In this document: piece by piece, positions 16,127 to 24,145 of the stretch
Position numbering within the stretch: the stretch's first letter is position 1
How the letters are laid out: each line of letters starts with the position of its first letter
From: Natrinema saccharevitans
Lineage (GTDB): Archaea; Halobacteriota; Halobacteria; Halobacteriales; Natrialbaceae
Assembly (NCBI RefSeq): GCF_001953745.1
Contig: NZ_LWLN01000001.1
Coordinates: 3,100,001-3,164,000 of the forward strand
Direction: 5' to 3'
DNA: 64,000 nt
Notes under the pieces: model-generated
Seen by the model: only the letters and a program-made list of their open reading frames with translations
Databases searched by the model: none
What the model was told of the DNA's origin: nothing
Made by a program: the position numbers and the translations under genes

Positions 16127-17315
16127 CGAGGACGCGGAGACGGACGCGACGGAGGCCGACCCCGAACTCGAGCCGGCGGCCGACGAGGTCCTCGAGCGGG
16201 CGACGGCCGACGGCCCGCTGGCCGCGGTCGTCGAGCCCGCCCGCGCGGAAACGGCGATCGAGTCGCTGCGCGCCGAGGGCGTCTACGACGACTCGCGGCG
16301 CGTGCGCGAGGCGCGCGGGCAACGCGACGGGACCGAAGCCGACGACGGCGGGATTGCGCTGCCGGTCACCGAACCCCCGACCGAGACGCGGGTCCGCGAG
16401 GTCGTCAGGCAACTCGAGCCCGAGCCCCGGAGCCCGGACCTCGAGGACCTGCTGGCAGAACGGGGCTGGAGCGAGAGCGACCGCGAGTCGGTGCCGGGCT
16501 CGTGGGCGGTGATCGGGTCGGTGATCCTCGTGACGGTGCCCGAGAGCTGTCCCGACGAGCGGGCACTCGGCGAGGCGCTGCTCGACCTCCACGGCGAGGC
16601 CGACAGCGTGCTGGCCGACGAGGGGATCGCGAACGACGGCGCGGCCGGCCGGTTCCGCGAGCCCCGGACCCGGCTGCTCGCCGGCGAGCGCGACACGGAG
16701 ACGGTCCACACCGAACACGGCACGCGGTACGGGCTCGACCCCGCGAAGGTGATGTTCTCGCCCGGCAACCAGGCCGAGCGCGCCCGAATGGGCGAACTGG
16801 GGAGCGCCAACGAGCGCGTCTTCGACATGTTCGCCGGCATCGGCTACTTCACCCTCCCCATGGCTCGGGCCGGCGCGCGGGTGACCGCGACCGAGATCAA
16901 CCCGACCGCCTTCCGCTACCTGCTCGAGAACGCCGTCCTCAACGATGTCGGCGACCGGGTCGACGCCTACATGACCGACTGTCGCGACCTCGCGAGCGAG
17001 GTCGAGGCCGACCGGGTCGTCATGGGCTACTACGGAACCGCCGACGGCGACAACGAGGACGCGAGCGCGGACCACGGCACGCGAAGCGACGAGGCCCGCG
17101 ACTTCCTCGGGGACGCCCTCGCGGCACTGGTCCCCGGCGGCGTCGTCCACTACCACGAGGCGACCCCGGAAGCGCTGCTGTGGGACCGACCGCTCGAGCG
17201 GCTCGAAGCGGCGGCCGAGGACGCCGGGCGCGATCTGGAGGTCCTCGAGAAGCGACGGGTCAAGAGCCACAGCGCGGGCGTGGCCCACGTCGTCGTCGAC
17301 GCCCGGTTCGAGTAG
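16119..17315 (+). CDS. Trm5/Taw2-family tRNA methyltransferase-like protein
   Basis: 398 aa. A Rossmann SAM-binding motif DMFAGIGYFTLPMA and the preceding ...KVMFSPGNQAERARMG strand fit the Met-10/Trm5 superfamily that modifies position 37 of tRNA or builds wyosine side chains. After the ADRVVMGYYGTA strand, the catalytic NPP/NLP motif of true Trm5 methyltransferases is not seen. That favours a Taw2-like aminocarboxypropyl transferase, a tentative assignment. The N-terminal ~100 residues are acidic and variable. It overlaps nmd3 by 8 nt, so it is co-translated with a ribosome-biogenesis factor. Confidence 0.8.
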   Translation: MTDEDAETDATEADPELEPAADEVLERATADGPLAAVVEPARAETAIESLRAEGVYDDSRRVREARGQRDGTEADDGGIALPVTEPPTETRVREVVRQLEPEPRSPDLEDLLAERGWSESDRESVPGSWAVIGSVILVTVPESCPDERALGEALLDLHGEADSVLADEGIANDGAAGRFREPRTRLLAGERDTETVHTEHGTRYGLDPAKVMFSPGNQAERARMGELGSANERVFDMFAGIGYFTLPMARAGARVTATEINPTAFRYLLENAVLNDVGDRVDAYMTDCRDLASEVEADRVVMGYYGTADGDNEDASADHGTRSDEARDFLGDALAALVPGGVVHYHEATPEALLWDRPLERLEAAAEDAGRDLEVLEKRRVKSHSAGVAHVVVDARFE

Positions 17316-17380
17316 GGAGCCCGCCGCGACGGTCACCGGGTGTCGTGGCATTGATACTCGAGCGGAGACTGCATCGCTGT

Positions 17381-17467
17381 ATGGACAAGAATCAGATCAT
17401 CGCCGTCGTCTTCGCGCTGCTAATGGTGACCTCGATGGTCGCCTGGGGCGCGACTGCCATCTTCTAA
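17381..17467 (+). CDS. 28-aa single-span membrane peptide
   Basis: MDKNQIIAVVFALLMVTSMV followed by AWGATAIF and a TAA stop. Almost the whole peptide is one hydrophobic helix after a charged MDKNQ start. GATACTCG-type AT content ~28 bp upstream is weak. I believe near-identical peptides occur next to this helicase in other haloarchaea, but that is recall. Its stop is directly followed by the 86-nt hairpin at 17468. Function unknown. Confidence 0.65.
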   Translation: MDKNQIIAVVFALLMVTSMVAWGATAIF

Positions 17468-17553
17468 CGATAGTAGCCGCTGAACGGCATTGCACACCTG
17501 ATCGCGCGACAGCGCTGCGATCAGTGTGTGAATCGTTTCGGCGGCTACGATAG
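17468..17553. repeat. 86-nt long hairpin element, family B
   Basis: Two ~37-nt arms (17468-17505 and 17517-17553) are imperfect reverse complements. The matching ends are GTAGCCGC/GCGGCTAC, and the inner match is CTGATCGC/GCGATCAG. The loop is 11 nt. It starts on the base after the 28-aa gene's TAA and ends 43 nt before the convergent rad3 stop. It does not share sequence with family A but has the same stop-codon placement. Confidence 0.7.
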
Positions 17554-17595
17554 CGATCGTCCGCAGTTGCACCGACGACCGTGACACGGCCCCAC

Positions 17596-19443
17596 TCACC
17601 CGTCGGTGTCCCAGACGTCCGCCAGCGGACTCGAGCGGGTCGACCGTCGCGATCCGCTCGAGCGGGTCGACCGTCCGGACCCGCCGCTCCCGTCGGCGTC
17701 GGACCCGGTCGTCGCCGTGCGCGAGCCGGTTCGGGACCCGCGGCCGGAACGACCGCCCGCGTCCGTTCCTTCGAGCGCGGCCCGGGGCTCGAACGCCGGC
17801 AGTTCCGGCCGTTCCATCCGGTCGACTTGGGCGGCGAACCAGTCGGGCATGTCCGTCCGCGCCCGCTCGAAGCAATCGAGCAGGCTCGAGTCGGCCAGAT
17901 ACGTCGCGCCGTAGTCGTCGGGAGCGCGGACGACCCGGCCGCAGGCCTGGATGACCGTCCGCAGCGTCGTCCGGTAGTACCACGCCCACTGGCCCTCCTC
18001 TAAGCGGTGGGCGACCCTCGAGTCGCCGGTGTTGAGGAAGGGGGCCTTGCAGATGACCTGCCAGCGACAGAGATCGCCCTTGAGATCGAGTGCCTCCTCC
18101 ATCTTCACCGAGAGGAAGACGTCGGGGTCGTCGCCCGCCTTCCAGGCCTCGAGGGCGGCGTCGCGGCCGTCCCGGTCGTGGGTTCGAATCCGGTCGCCGA
18201 CGCCGAAGTCCGAGAGCAGGTCGGCGAGTCGCTCCTGAATGTCGTAGGAGTGGGCGTGGATCAGCCCCTTCTCGCCGGGGTGGCGTTGCATCAACCGGAC
18301 GATCGTCCGGGCGATCTTCGGCGTCGTTTCCGACCGCTCGTCGTAGGTCATCTTCCCCTGTGTCACGTCGTACAGCGGCCGATTTTCCACGGGGAAGGTG
18401 TGCTCGACGTCGACTAGCGCCACCCGATCGGGCTCGAGGCCGACCTGTCGGCAGAACGCGTCCTTGTTCAGAATGGTCGCCGACAGGAGCGCGAACTTGT
18501 TGCCCCGGTCCCAGACGGTGTGTTGCAGGTACTTCTCGGGGTTCATCGGCTTGATCGTCAGGGGACCGCCCTGCGGGTCGTCCCCGTCGCCGTCTCCTCG
18601 GCCGGAGCGCGACTCGGACTGGTCGACCAGCCACGTCGTCGGGCTCTGGGGGTCGCGAAAGTCGGCAACGAACCACTCGAGGTCGCCGATGAGTTCCTGC
18701 AAGCGGTCGCGTTCGCGCACCTCGGCGGGGGACAGCGAGTCCTGTGCGAGCAGGTCGTCTTTGCGGCGCTTGCAGGTCCCGGCGAGGTTCTCGGCGTAGC
18801 GGACGGCGCGCTCGACGGAGTCGACTTCGGGGACCCGCAGGTCGTCCCAGAACGGGACGGTGCGTGGCCCGAGTTGGATCGTCGCGTACATCTCGGCCCA
18901 CTCGGCGAGGCCGTGGGCCTCGTCGACGACCACGACGTCGCGCTTGCGGAAGACCTCGCTGCCGGCGGTCTGCATGAAATAGGCGAGCGTCATCGCCGCA
19001 ACCGCCCGGTTCGAGGCGATCGCGCGGTCGGAGAAGTACGGACACCGGTGTTTGACCGAGCAGTCGTACCCCCGCTCCCGAACGCAGGGGGCCTGATTGA
19101 CCGGCGTGTCCCGTTCCTCGGGCAGGATGCAGGCGTAGTTTGACTTCCCGCGGATGACGTTGAGATCGGCCAGCAGGTCGTCGGCGGCCACGTCGTCGAG
19201 TTGAGAGACCTGCGGAGTCGTGTAGTAGGCCCCGGTGGCGTCGCTGGGCTCGCCCTCGTCCGCGCGGCGCGCACAACCGGCGACGGCGCGGGCCAAGAGG
19301 GACTTACCGCTCCCGGTCGGCGCGCGCACGAGGACGACGTCGTTACCGGCCGCGAAGGCGTCGCGAACGTCGCGGAGGGCCTGTTCCTGCGTCCCGCGGT
19401 AACTCGGCGCGGGGAACTCCTCGAAGATCCGCTCGGGATTCAC
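17596..19443 (-). CDS. XPD/Rad3-family ATP-dependent DNA helicase
   Basis: 615 aa, superfamily 2. Walker A APTGSGKS (41-48), DEAH box VVVDEAHGL (174-177) and motif VI QACGRVVRAPDDYG are visible. Four cysteines at 105, 120, 128 and 134 fit the XPD/FancJ [4Fe-4S] cluster domain. It is a 5'-3' helicase likely used in DNA repair. The C-terminal ~70 residues are a Gly/Ser/Arg/Thr-rich tail with an internal near-repeat (GRSTRSSG, SRRSTRSS), probably disordered. It is convergent with the 28-aa peptide gene. Confidence 0.93.
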   Translation of the reverse strand: MNPERIFEEFPAPSYRGTQEQALRDVRDAFAAGNDVVLVRAPTGSGKSLLARAVAGCARRADEGEPSDATGAYYTTPQVSQLDDVAADDLLADLNVIRGKSNYACILPEERDTPVNQAPCVRERGYDCSVKHRCPYFSDRAIASNRAVAAMTLAYFMQTAGSEVFRKRDVVVVDEAHGLAEWAEMYATIQLGPRTVPFWDDLRVPEVDSVERAVRYAENLAGTCKRRKDDLLAQDSLSPAEVRERDRLQELIGDLEWFVADFRDPQSPTTWLVDQSESRSGRGDGDGDDPQGGPLTIKPMNPEKYLQHTVWDRGNKFALLSATILNKDAFCRQVGLEPDRVALVDVEHTFPVENRPLYDVTQGKMTYDERSETTPKIARTIVRLMQRHPGEKGLIHAHSYDIQERLADLLSDFGVGDRIRTHDRDGRDAALEAWKAGDDPDVFLSVKMEEALDLKGDLCRWQVICKAPFLNTGDSRVAHRLEEGQWAWYYRTTLRTVIQACGRVVRAPDDYGATYLADSSLLDCFERARTDMPDWFAAQVDRMERPELPAFEPRAALEGTDAGGRSGRGSRTGSRTATTGSDADGSGGSGRSTRSSGSRRSTRSSPLADVWDTDG

Positions 19444-19530
19444 CGTTCGATGCAGGGCGCGGCCGCGTCCTAAAGGCTACGGAGCGTCGCGCCCGCCGAC
19501 GAACGGCCGATCGACGATAGCCGTCAGGTC

Positions 19531-19551
19531 GCTCGACGGCGACCGTCGAGC
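19531..19551. repeat. Perfect 9-bp hairpin
   Basis: GCTCGACGG-CGA-CCGTCGAGC in the gap between the rad3 start and the tRNA-like locus. No gene is seen in 19444-19667. Role unknown. Confidence 0.4.
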
Positions 19552-19667
19552 GCGGCAGAAACAGCCGTCTACCGAGCGGTAGCAGCTACCTACCGGCGAC
19601 GGCGGTTCGCGACCGGGCCGGTAACCGACTGATTACAAATACGGAATCCGCCCTTCGGTTCAGGTAC

Positions 19668-19756
19668 GGAAGGGTCGCTCAGCGGTAGAGCACCGCGGTG
19701 CCACCTGGTTCCGCGGCGGCGTCAAGCCTCGTGGCGTTCGAATCCCACCCCTTCCG
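19668..19756 (+). tRNA. Atypical tRNA-like gene, 14-nt anticodon loop
   Basis: 89 nt. A perfect 7-bp acceptor stem (GGAAGGG/CCCTTCC), U8, a 4-bp D stem (GCTC/GAGC) with loop AGCGGTA carrying A14, GG and A21, and T loop TTCGAAT are all visible. The T stem pairs 5 bp only if one C is bulged (GTGG-C-G with CCCAC). The anticodon stem CCGCG/CGCGG closes a 14-nt loop, GTGCCACCTGGTTC, which reads as two 7-nt loops in tandem: T-GCC-A and T-GGT-T. A 14-nt variable region (GGC/GCC stem) follows. TTACAAATAC ~30 bp upstream resembles a box A promoter. It may be a real unusual tRNA, an intron-bearing tRNA, a tRNA-like RNA or a pseudogene; identity is not assigned. Confidence 0.55.
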
Positions 19757-19905
19757 CTTCCGGCCGCGAGGACCGCGGCGGTCCGACCGGCCCGGCCGTA
19801 CTCGCGCTCGAGCGAGGCGGTGGACCACCCCGTTTCTCGGGGCCGCCGACCGTGTATTTTTTGCGCCGGCGAGTCGGGACGAGCAGTGACGACGACGCCG
19901 GCGGC

Positions 19906-20151
19906 CTACCGCGATCCGACCCGCGAGGTCTCTCCGTCGACTTGTTCCAACCGATCGATGTCCTCGTCCGTCGGATAGTCCGGCAACGCCTCGAGACACG
20001 GGTAACACAGCAGGTACGAGCCCCCGTCATCGAGTTCGAGCGTGATCGCGGTCCCGACGGTGCCGGCGTCGGTCCCGAACGACCAGATGTTGGCGATCCC
20101 GCCCGAGACCGTGACGGTGCGGCCACAGCCGTCACAGGAGTCTTTCGACAT
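19906..20151 (-). CDS. Small Cys-rich haloarchaeal protein (DUF7561-like)
   Basis: 81 aa. An N-terminal CDGCG knuckle (residues 6-10) and a distal LCYPCLEALP pair could form one CxxC...CxxC zinc site around the short beta-rich centre (ANIWSFGTDAGTVGTAITLE). The tail is acidic. It resembles a haloarchaeal DUF7561-type family by recall. It lies alone between the tRNA-like locus and a divergent YkgJ-family gene. Function unknown. Confidence 0.65.
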   Translation of the reverse strand: MSKDSCDGCGRTVTVSGGIANIWSFGTDAGTVGTAITLELDDGGSYLLCYPCLEALPDYPTDEDIDRLEQVDGETSRVGSR

Positions 20152-20266
20152 ACGCGGTCATCGGTGCCCGACGGTGAAAGTCGTTCGCCCCCGCGGTCAG
20201 CAGCCGAGCCGGACCCCCGCAACGGCCCGCACAGCGGTTATGGGTGCCGGTGACATACGGCCGCAC

Positions 20267-21259
20267 ATGGAGGTGAACTGCGAGGGCTGTGCCGGCTGTT
20301 GCATGGACTGGCGATCGCTGCTCGAGGGTACGGCGGCCGCAACTCGAGACGACGAGGGCGGCGGCACCGACCGCCGGCACGGACCGACCCACGACCCGTT
20401 CGGCGATGGCGACGGCGAGCGAGCGCCGTCTCGAGACCCCCTCGACGGCGATCCCAATTTCGTGCCGCTGACCCGCGACGAGGTGCGAGGATTCCTCGAG
20501 GCGGGAATGGGCGAGGCCCTGACGCCGCGGTTCTGGGAGGCTCGCGGCGAAGACGACGGCGTCGCCGTGGACGGCCGCTCCCTCGCCGCCGTCGCGGGTC
20601 GGCCGGCCTTCTTCGTCGGCCTCCGGAAGCCGCCGAAGCCGGTCGCTCCCTTCGGGCTCGCGGAGTCGGTCTGGCTCCCGGCCTGCGTCTTCCTCGATCC
20701 GACGACGCTGCAGTGTCGGATCCACGGGAGCGAGCGCTTCCCCGACGAGTGCGGCGCGTACCCCGAACACAACCTCGCGCTCGAGGCGGCGACCGAGTGC
20801 GAGCGCGTCGAGTCGGCGTTCGGGGGCGAGCGGCTGCTCGAGGCCGACCACGACGACTTCGAGGGGCTGCTGCTGGGCTCGCAGGCGATCGGCGCGAAGC
20901 TGTTCTGTCACCCTCGGCCCGCCGATCTCGAGGGAATCGTCGACCGGGCCGCCGCGGGGGCCCTCACTCGGGCGGATCGGGCCGAACTCGTCGCGATCGC
21001 CGCCGCCTCGAGTCCCGGGACGTTGGCGATCTCCGATCACCACTACGAGCGAGCCAGAGAGCGACTGCTCGGTGAGACGGACGGCGATTCGGGTTCCGAA
21101 GGGGACGGCGAGGCTCCCTCGTGGGTCGGACCGGCGATCCGCGACTGGCAGCGTCGCTTTCGGAACGCCGACGGCACGGTGCCATCACCGGCCGTCGCCG
21201 ACGCCGTCGAGACCGATCGAGGCGCGCCCGAGACGCCGGGCTGGGACGGCCTCGAGTGA
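20267..21259 (+). CDS. YkgJ-family cysteine cluster protein
   Basis: 330 aa. The N-terminal CEGCAGCC (C5, C8, C11, C12), with later CVFLDPTTLQCRIHGSERF and DECGAYP, is the conserved cysteine cluster of the YkgJ/UPF0153 family. That family is proposed to bind zinc or iron-sulfur. The C-terminal third is acidic and low complexity. Long polar insertion (~30-65) separates the first cysteine block from FVPLTRDEV. The ATG at 20267 is chosen because it precedes the first knuckle directly; longer in-frame starts run into the divergent neighbour's promoter. Biochemical role unknown. Confidence 0.82.
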   Translation: MEVNCEGCAGCCMDWRSLLEGTAAATRDDEGGGTDRRHGPTHDPFGDGDGERAPSRDPLDGDPNFVPLTRDEVRGFLEAGMGEALTPRFWEARGEDDGVAVDGRSLAAVAGRPAFFVGLRKPPKPVAPFGLAESVWLPACVFLDPTTLQCRIHGSERFPDECGAYPEHNLALEAATECERVESAFGGERLLEADHDDFEGLLLGSQAIGAKLFCHPRPADLEGIVDRAAAGALTRADRAELVAIAAASSPGTLAISDHHYERARERLLGETDGDSGSEGDGEAPSWVGPAIRDWQRRFRNADGTVPSPAVADAVETDRGAPETPGWDGLE

Positions 21260-21335
21260 CGGCCCGTCGCTGCGAGTGGCAACGGGCGTCTCGAGTGGCT
21301 CGAGGGCGGAGAAAGGAGAAACGAACCGATCGTCG

Positions 21336-21509
21336 TTACTCGGATTTGATCTGCTCGAAGGTGTCTAGCAGATCCTCGGCGGAATCGCCGGAATCGTACT
21401 CGACTTCGCCGTGATAGATGGTCCGCTCGTCGTCGAAATCCGTATCCACCTTCGAGGCTTGCTGTTCGCGACGCTCGTGTTCGTCCTCGTCATAGGCACC
21501 CATTGACAT
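21336..21509 (-). CDS. DUF5786-like small acidic protein
   Basis: 57 aa from MSMGAYDEDEHERREQ. An internal ATG six bases later gives 55 aa. The sequence is highly charged with a C-terminal SAEDLLDTFEQIKSE helix, and resembles the haloarchaeal DUF5786 family (recall). No domain of known function. It is divergent from the DUF5784-like gene and shares its ~130-bp upstream region. Confidence 0.7.
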   Translation of the reverse strand: MSMGAYDEDEHERREQQASKVDTDFDDERTIYHGEVEYDSGDSAEDLLDTFEQIKSE

Positions 21510-21612
21510 GGTAGGTACGCACATAGTAGGCGCGTGGCGGGTATGAATGTAACGGTCTATCACACCCAGCGGGCTGGTGAAACGTAGTCGGGCCGGCGAG
21601 ACGCGCAACGAA

Positions 21613-21620
21613 CGATATAT
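21613..21620 (+). promoter_or_regulatory. TATA element deciding the GTG start at 21646
   Basis: CGATATATG lies ~29 bp before the GTG at 21646. An in-frame ATG at 21619 falls inside this element, so it is unlikely to be the translation start of a leaderless mRNA. Confidence 0.55.
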
Positions 21621-21645
21621 GCGGTCCCGCCTCGTAAAAACGACC

Positions 21646-22653
21646 GTGGCACGGCCGCTTCGCTTTCGGTACTCGCCCCAGTCGTGGAGCGACGGGCGAG
21701 TACACAACGACATTCTCCAGCCGCTGCAGTCGAACATCGGCGCACAGTCGGTCTCGCCGTGGTTCAAGATCGGCGGCGACTGGCAAACGCATCGCTTCGA
21801 AATGGCAAACGGCGACGTCGCACTGTTTGCGCGCGCCGACGGAGGCGCCTACTGGATGGGCAACACCGAGACGCCGTCCGCGCTGTGGAAGACCGACAAG
21901 TTCGGCTGGCGCGAGGTCCCCTCCCCCGTCGCGCGGTGGGCCAAGCGGGAGTTGACCGCGACGCTGCACGAGGCCGAGCCCTGGCTCGCCGACTACCCGC
22001 ATCTCTCGTGGTTCTTCCTGCCGGTATTCATGTCCAAGGACGGCCGCGAATCGACCCGCGCGTTCTTCCGCGAGCATTCGGCCGGCTTCCCCGACGCCGG
22101 CCGCCGGGAGACGACCCGTTTCTTCGAGGACTTCCTCTCGACGGGCGTCCTAGACGAGTACCGACACGTCATGTCGGGCAAACTCGGCACCAGCGACCAC
22201 GTCGATCGGGTCCGGATGAGCGCCGCGATGGCCGAGTTCATCGCCGCGAAGATCCTCACCGAGGCCGGCTACGACGTGGTCCCGGAGATCGAGGTCACGA
22301 CCGGCCACTCGCTGGATTTCCGGGCCGAAGGCACCGAGACGAACGCCCTCGTGGAAGTGACCCGACCCCAGCCGCCGGTCAACCGCGCCGCGGCCGGCCC
22401 CGTCGCCGCCGTCCGCGACACCGCCGAGACCAAAACTAGCGGCCAACTGGCCGAACACGGCGGCGGCGCGACCCTTTTCGTCGACTGCTCGAGCTTCCGC
22501 GACGACGCGTGGGCCGCGGTCCGGGGCGAACAACCCGACGTGCGCCACCGGCCCGCGGTCGTCTACCGCACCCGTCCGAACGGCCACGTCGAGGGCTACC
22601 GGAAGGGCGCGGTCCCCCTCGAGTTGGCCGACGCGATCGAGTTTCTGGACTGA
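21646..22653 (+). CDS. DUF5784-like haloarchaeal protein
   Basis: 335 aa from the GTG, reading MARPLRFRYSPQSWSDGRVH, which matches my recall of the DUF5784 family N-terminus. The C-terminal third has a restriction-endonuclease-like look: GYDVVPEIEVTTGHSLDFRA, then EVTRPQPPVNR and LFVDCSSFRDDAW. These give a possible D...ExT arrangement, but an active nuclease is not established. No membrane segments. It lies between two divergent or tandem single genes and is likely its own transcription unit. Confidence 0.72.
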   Translation: MARPLRFRYSPQSWSDGRVHNDILQPLQSNIGAQSVSPWFKIGGDWQTHRFEMANGDVALFARADGGAYWMGNTETPSALWKTDKFGWREVPSPVARWAKRELTATLHEAEPWLADYPHLSWFFLPVFMSKDGRESTRAFFREHSAGFPDAGRRETTRFFEDFLSTGVLDEYRHVMSGKLGTSDHVDRVRMSAAMAEFIAAKILTEAGYDVVPEIEVTTGHSLDFRAEGTETNALVEVTRPQPPVNRAAAGPVAAVRDTAETKTSGQLAEHGGGATLFVDCSSFRDDAWAAVRGEQPDVRHRPAVVYRTRPNGHVEGYRKGAVPLELADAIEFLD

Positions 22654-22753
22654 ACAGGACTCGAGCGGGGTCGCCAACCGTTCGGACGCGTGAATTGTCA
22701 GGTTCTGAGAGAAGGGTAGGTGTATTTGTCCACTGACAACGATAGTCACAGAC

Positions 22754-23815
22754 ATGCGTGCAGCAGTCCTCGAAGAACACGGCGAACCGCTGTCGATCGA
22801 AGACGTCGACGCGCCCGAGCCGGCCCCGGACGGGGCCGTCGTCGAACTCGAAGCGTGCGGCGTCTGCCGGAGCGACTGGCACGGCTGGCAGGGCGATTGG
22901 GGGTGGCTCGGCCTCGAGACCCAGCCCGGCCAGATCCTCGGCCACGAGCCGGCCGGCCACGTCGCCGCCGTCGGTGATGACGTCGAGACCGTCGCGGAGG
23001 GCGACCACGTCGCCGTCCCGTTCAACCTCGGCGATGGGACCTGTCCGCGGTGTCAGCGCGGTCACTCCAATATCTGCGAGAACGTGATGCCGCTCGGGTT
23101 CATCGAGCAAGCGCAGGGCGCGTTCGCCGAACAGGTCCACGTCCCCGTCGCCGACCACAACCTCGTGACGCTCCCCGACGGCGTGTCGTCCGTCGATATG
23201 GCCGGCCTCGGCTGTCGGTTCATGACCTCGTTCCACGCGCTTGCCCACCGCGCGGACGTCGACGCGGGCGACTGGGTCTCGGTCCACGGCTGCGGCGGCG
23301 TCGGCCTCTCGGCGGTCCACATCGCCGACGCGCTGGGCGCGAACGTCGTCGCGGTCGACCTCAAAGACGAGAAACTCGAGAAGGCGAAATCCCTCGGCGC
23401 GGTCGAGACGATCAACGCGGAGGACACCGAGGACGTCCCCGGCGAAGTCCAGTCGATTACGAACGGCGGCGCTCACGTCTCGATGGACGCGCTCGGCATC
23501 GCGACGACCAGCCAGAACTCCGTCTCGAGTCTCGACGCCCGCGGGCAGCACATTCAGGTCGGGCTGACGACCCAGGATGAGCAGGGGATGATCTCACTGC
23601 CGTCCGACGCGATGGTCATGCAAGAGATCGAGTTCATCGGCTCGCTGGGGATGCCACCGACCCGCTACGACGAGATCTTCCGGATGGTCTCGACCGGCAA
23701 GCTCGAGCCCGAGAAAGTCGTCTCCGAGACGATCGGCCTCGAGGACGTCAGCGACAAGCTCGAGTCGATGACGGACTTCGAAACCGTCGGGATTCCAGTG
23801 ATCGACACCTTCTAA
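22754..23815 (+). CDS. Zinc-dependent alcohol dehydrogenase (MDR family)
   Basis: 353 aa. N-terminal GroES-like domain with catalytic zinc ligands in GVCRSDWHGW and GHEPAGHV, structural zinc loop CPRCQRGHSNIC, then a Rossmann fold with GCGGVGLSAVHIA. It oxidises an alcohol or polyol with NAD(P). The exact substrate is not readable. The TAA stop (23813-23815) is inside the left arm of a 51-nt palindrome, so the element and the gene end overlap. The upstream gap contains AT-rich GTGTATTTG but no sharp TATA. Confidence 0.93.
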   Translation: MRAAVLEEHGEPLSIEDVDAPEPAPDGAVVELEACGVCRSDWHGWQGDWGWLGLETQPGQILGHEPAGHVAAVGDDVETVAEGDHVAVPFNLGDGTCPRCQRGHSNICENVMPLGFIEQAQGAFAEQVHVPVADHNLVTLPDGVSSVDMAGLGCRFMTSFHALAHRADVDAGDWVSVHGCGGVGLSAVHIADALGANVVAVDLKDEKLEKAKSLGAVETINAEDTEDVPGEVQSITNGGAHVSMDALGIATTSQNSVSSLDARGQHIQVGLTTQDEQGMISLPSDAMVMQEIEFIGSLGMPPTRYDEIFRMVSTGKLEPEKVVSETIGLEDVSDKLESMTDFETVGIPVIDTF

Positions 23816-23980
23816 ATTTTGCTCTGCGGGCGCGGCGAAGCCGCGCCCTCGGCAAAATTTAGTATAAAAGCGCTCCTCCTTCCGTTCCGCTCACTTGACT
23901 CGCGGCTTACGCCGCTCGTCTATACGCGGCGCTTCGCGCCGCGCTTTCGTTCGCTCCACATCAGTCGTCGGCCCGCTCGC
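23812..23980. repeat. CTAAATTTTGC palindrome element, family C copy 1
   Basis: CTAAATTTTGC (23812-23822) and GCAAAATTTAG (23852-23862) are perfect 11-bp arms around a GC-rich inner hairpin, followed at once by TATAAAA. Homology to the inverted copy at 47937-48050 resumes in CTCCTCCTTCCGTT and ends with a conserved 24-bp block (23957-23980, starting CACATCAGTCGTCGG). This copy carries ~55 extra nt of GC hairpins between the blocks. The left arm contains the alcohol dehydrogenase stop codon. Confidence 0.78.
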
Positions 23981-24087
23981 GCCCTACGGGCGCTCGCGGT
24001 TGCTAACAGTAGCACCTCCGCTATGTCAGGAACAAGCAGTAGTACCGAGCGCTCGCTCCGCTCGCGCTCGGCCTTTTTTCATCGAAG
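23981..24087. other. Gene-free part of convergent gap
   Basis: The rest of the 330-bp gap between the dehydrogenase and the DUF5789-like gene contains GC palindromes (for example GAGCGCTC-type and CGCTCGCTCCGCTCGCG runs) and a T6 run at 24074-24079, but no credible ORF. Confidence 0.5.
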
Positions 24088-24138
24088 TTTTTTGGCGGGG
24101 TTCGAGCGAACAAAGTGAGCGAGGACCCCGCCAAAAAA
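24088..24138. terminator. Long hairpin at convergent gene end
   Basis: TTTTTTGGCGGGG (24088-24100) and CCCCGCCAAAAAA (24126-24138) are perfect 13-bp arms, extendable to ~20 with mismatches. The hairpin gives a U run after the stem in either direction and ends 7 bp before the stop of the minus-strand DUF5789-like gene, so it probably acts as a terminator for it. Confidence 0.6.
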
Positions 24139-24145
24139 GTTCGGT

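Noticed and set aside
18170-18200. GGGTTCGAATCC resembling a tRNA T arm
   Set aside because: Inside the Rad3-type helicase coding sequence, with no acceptor or D stem around it.
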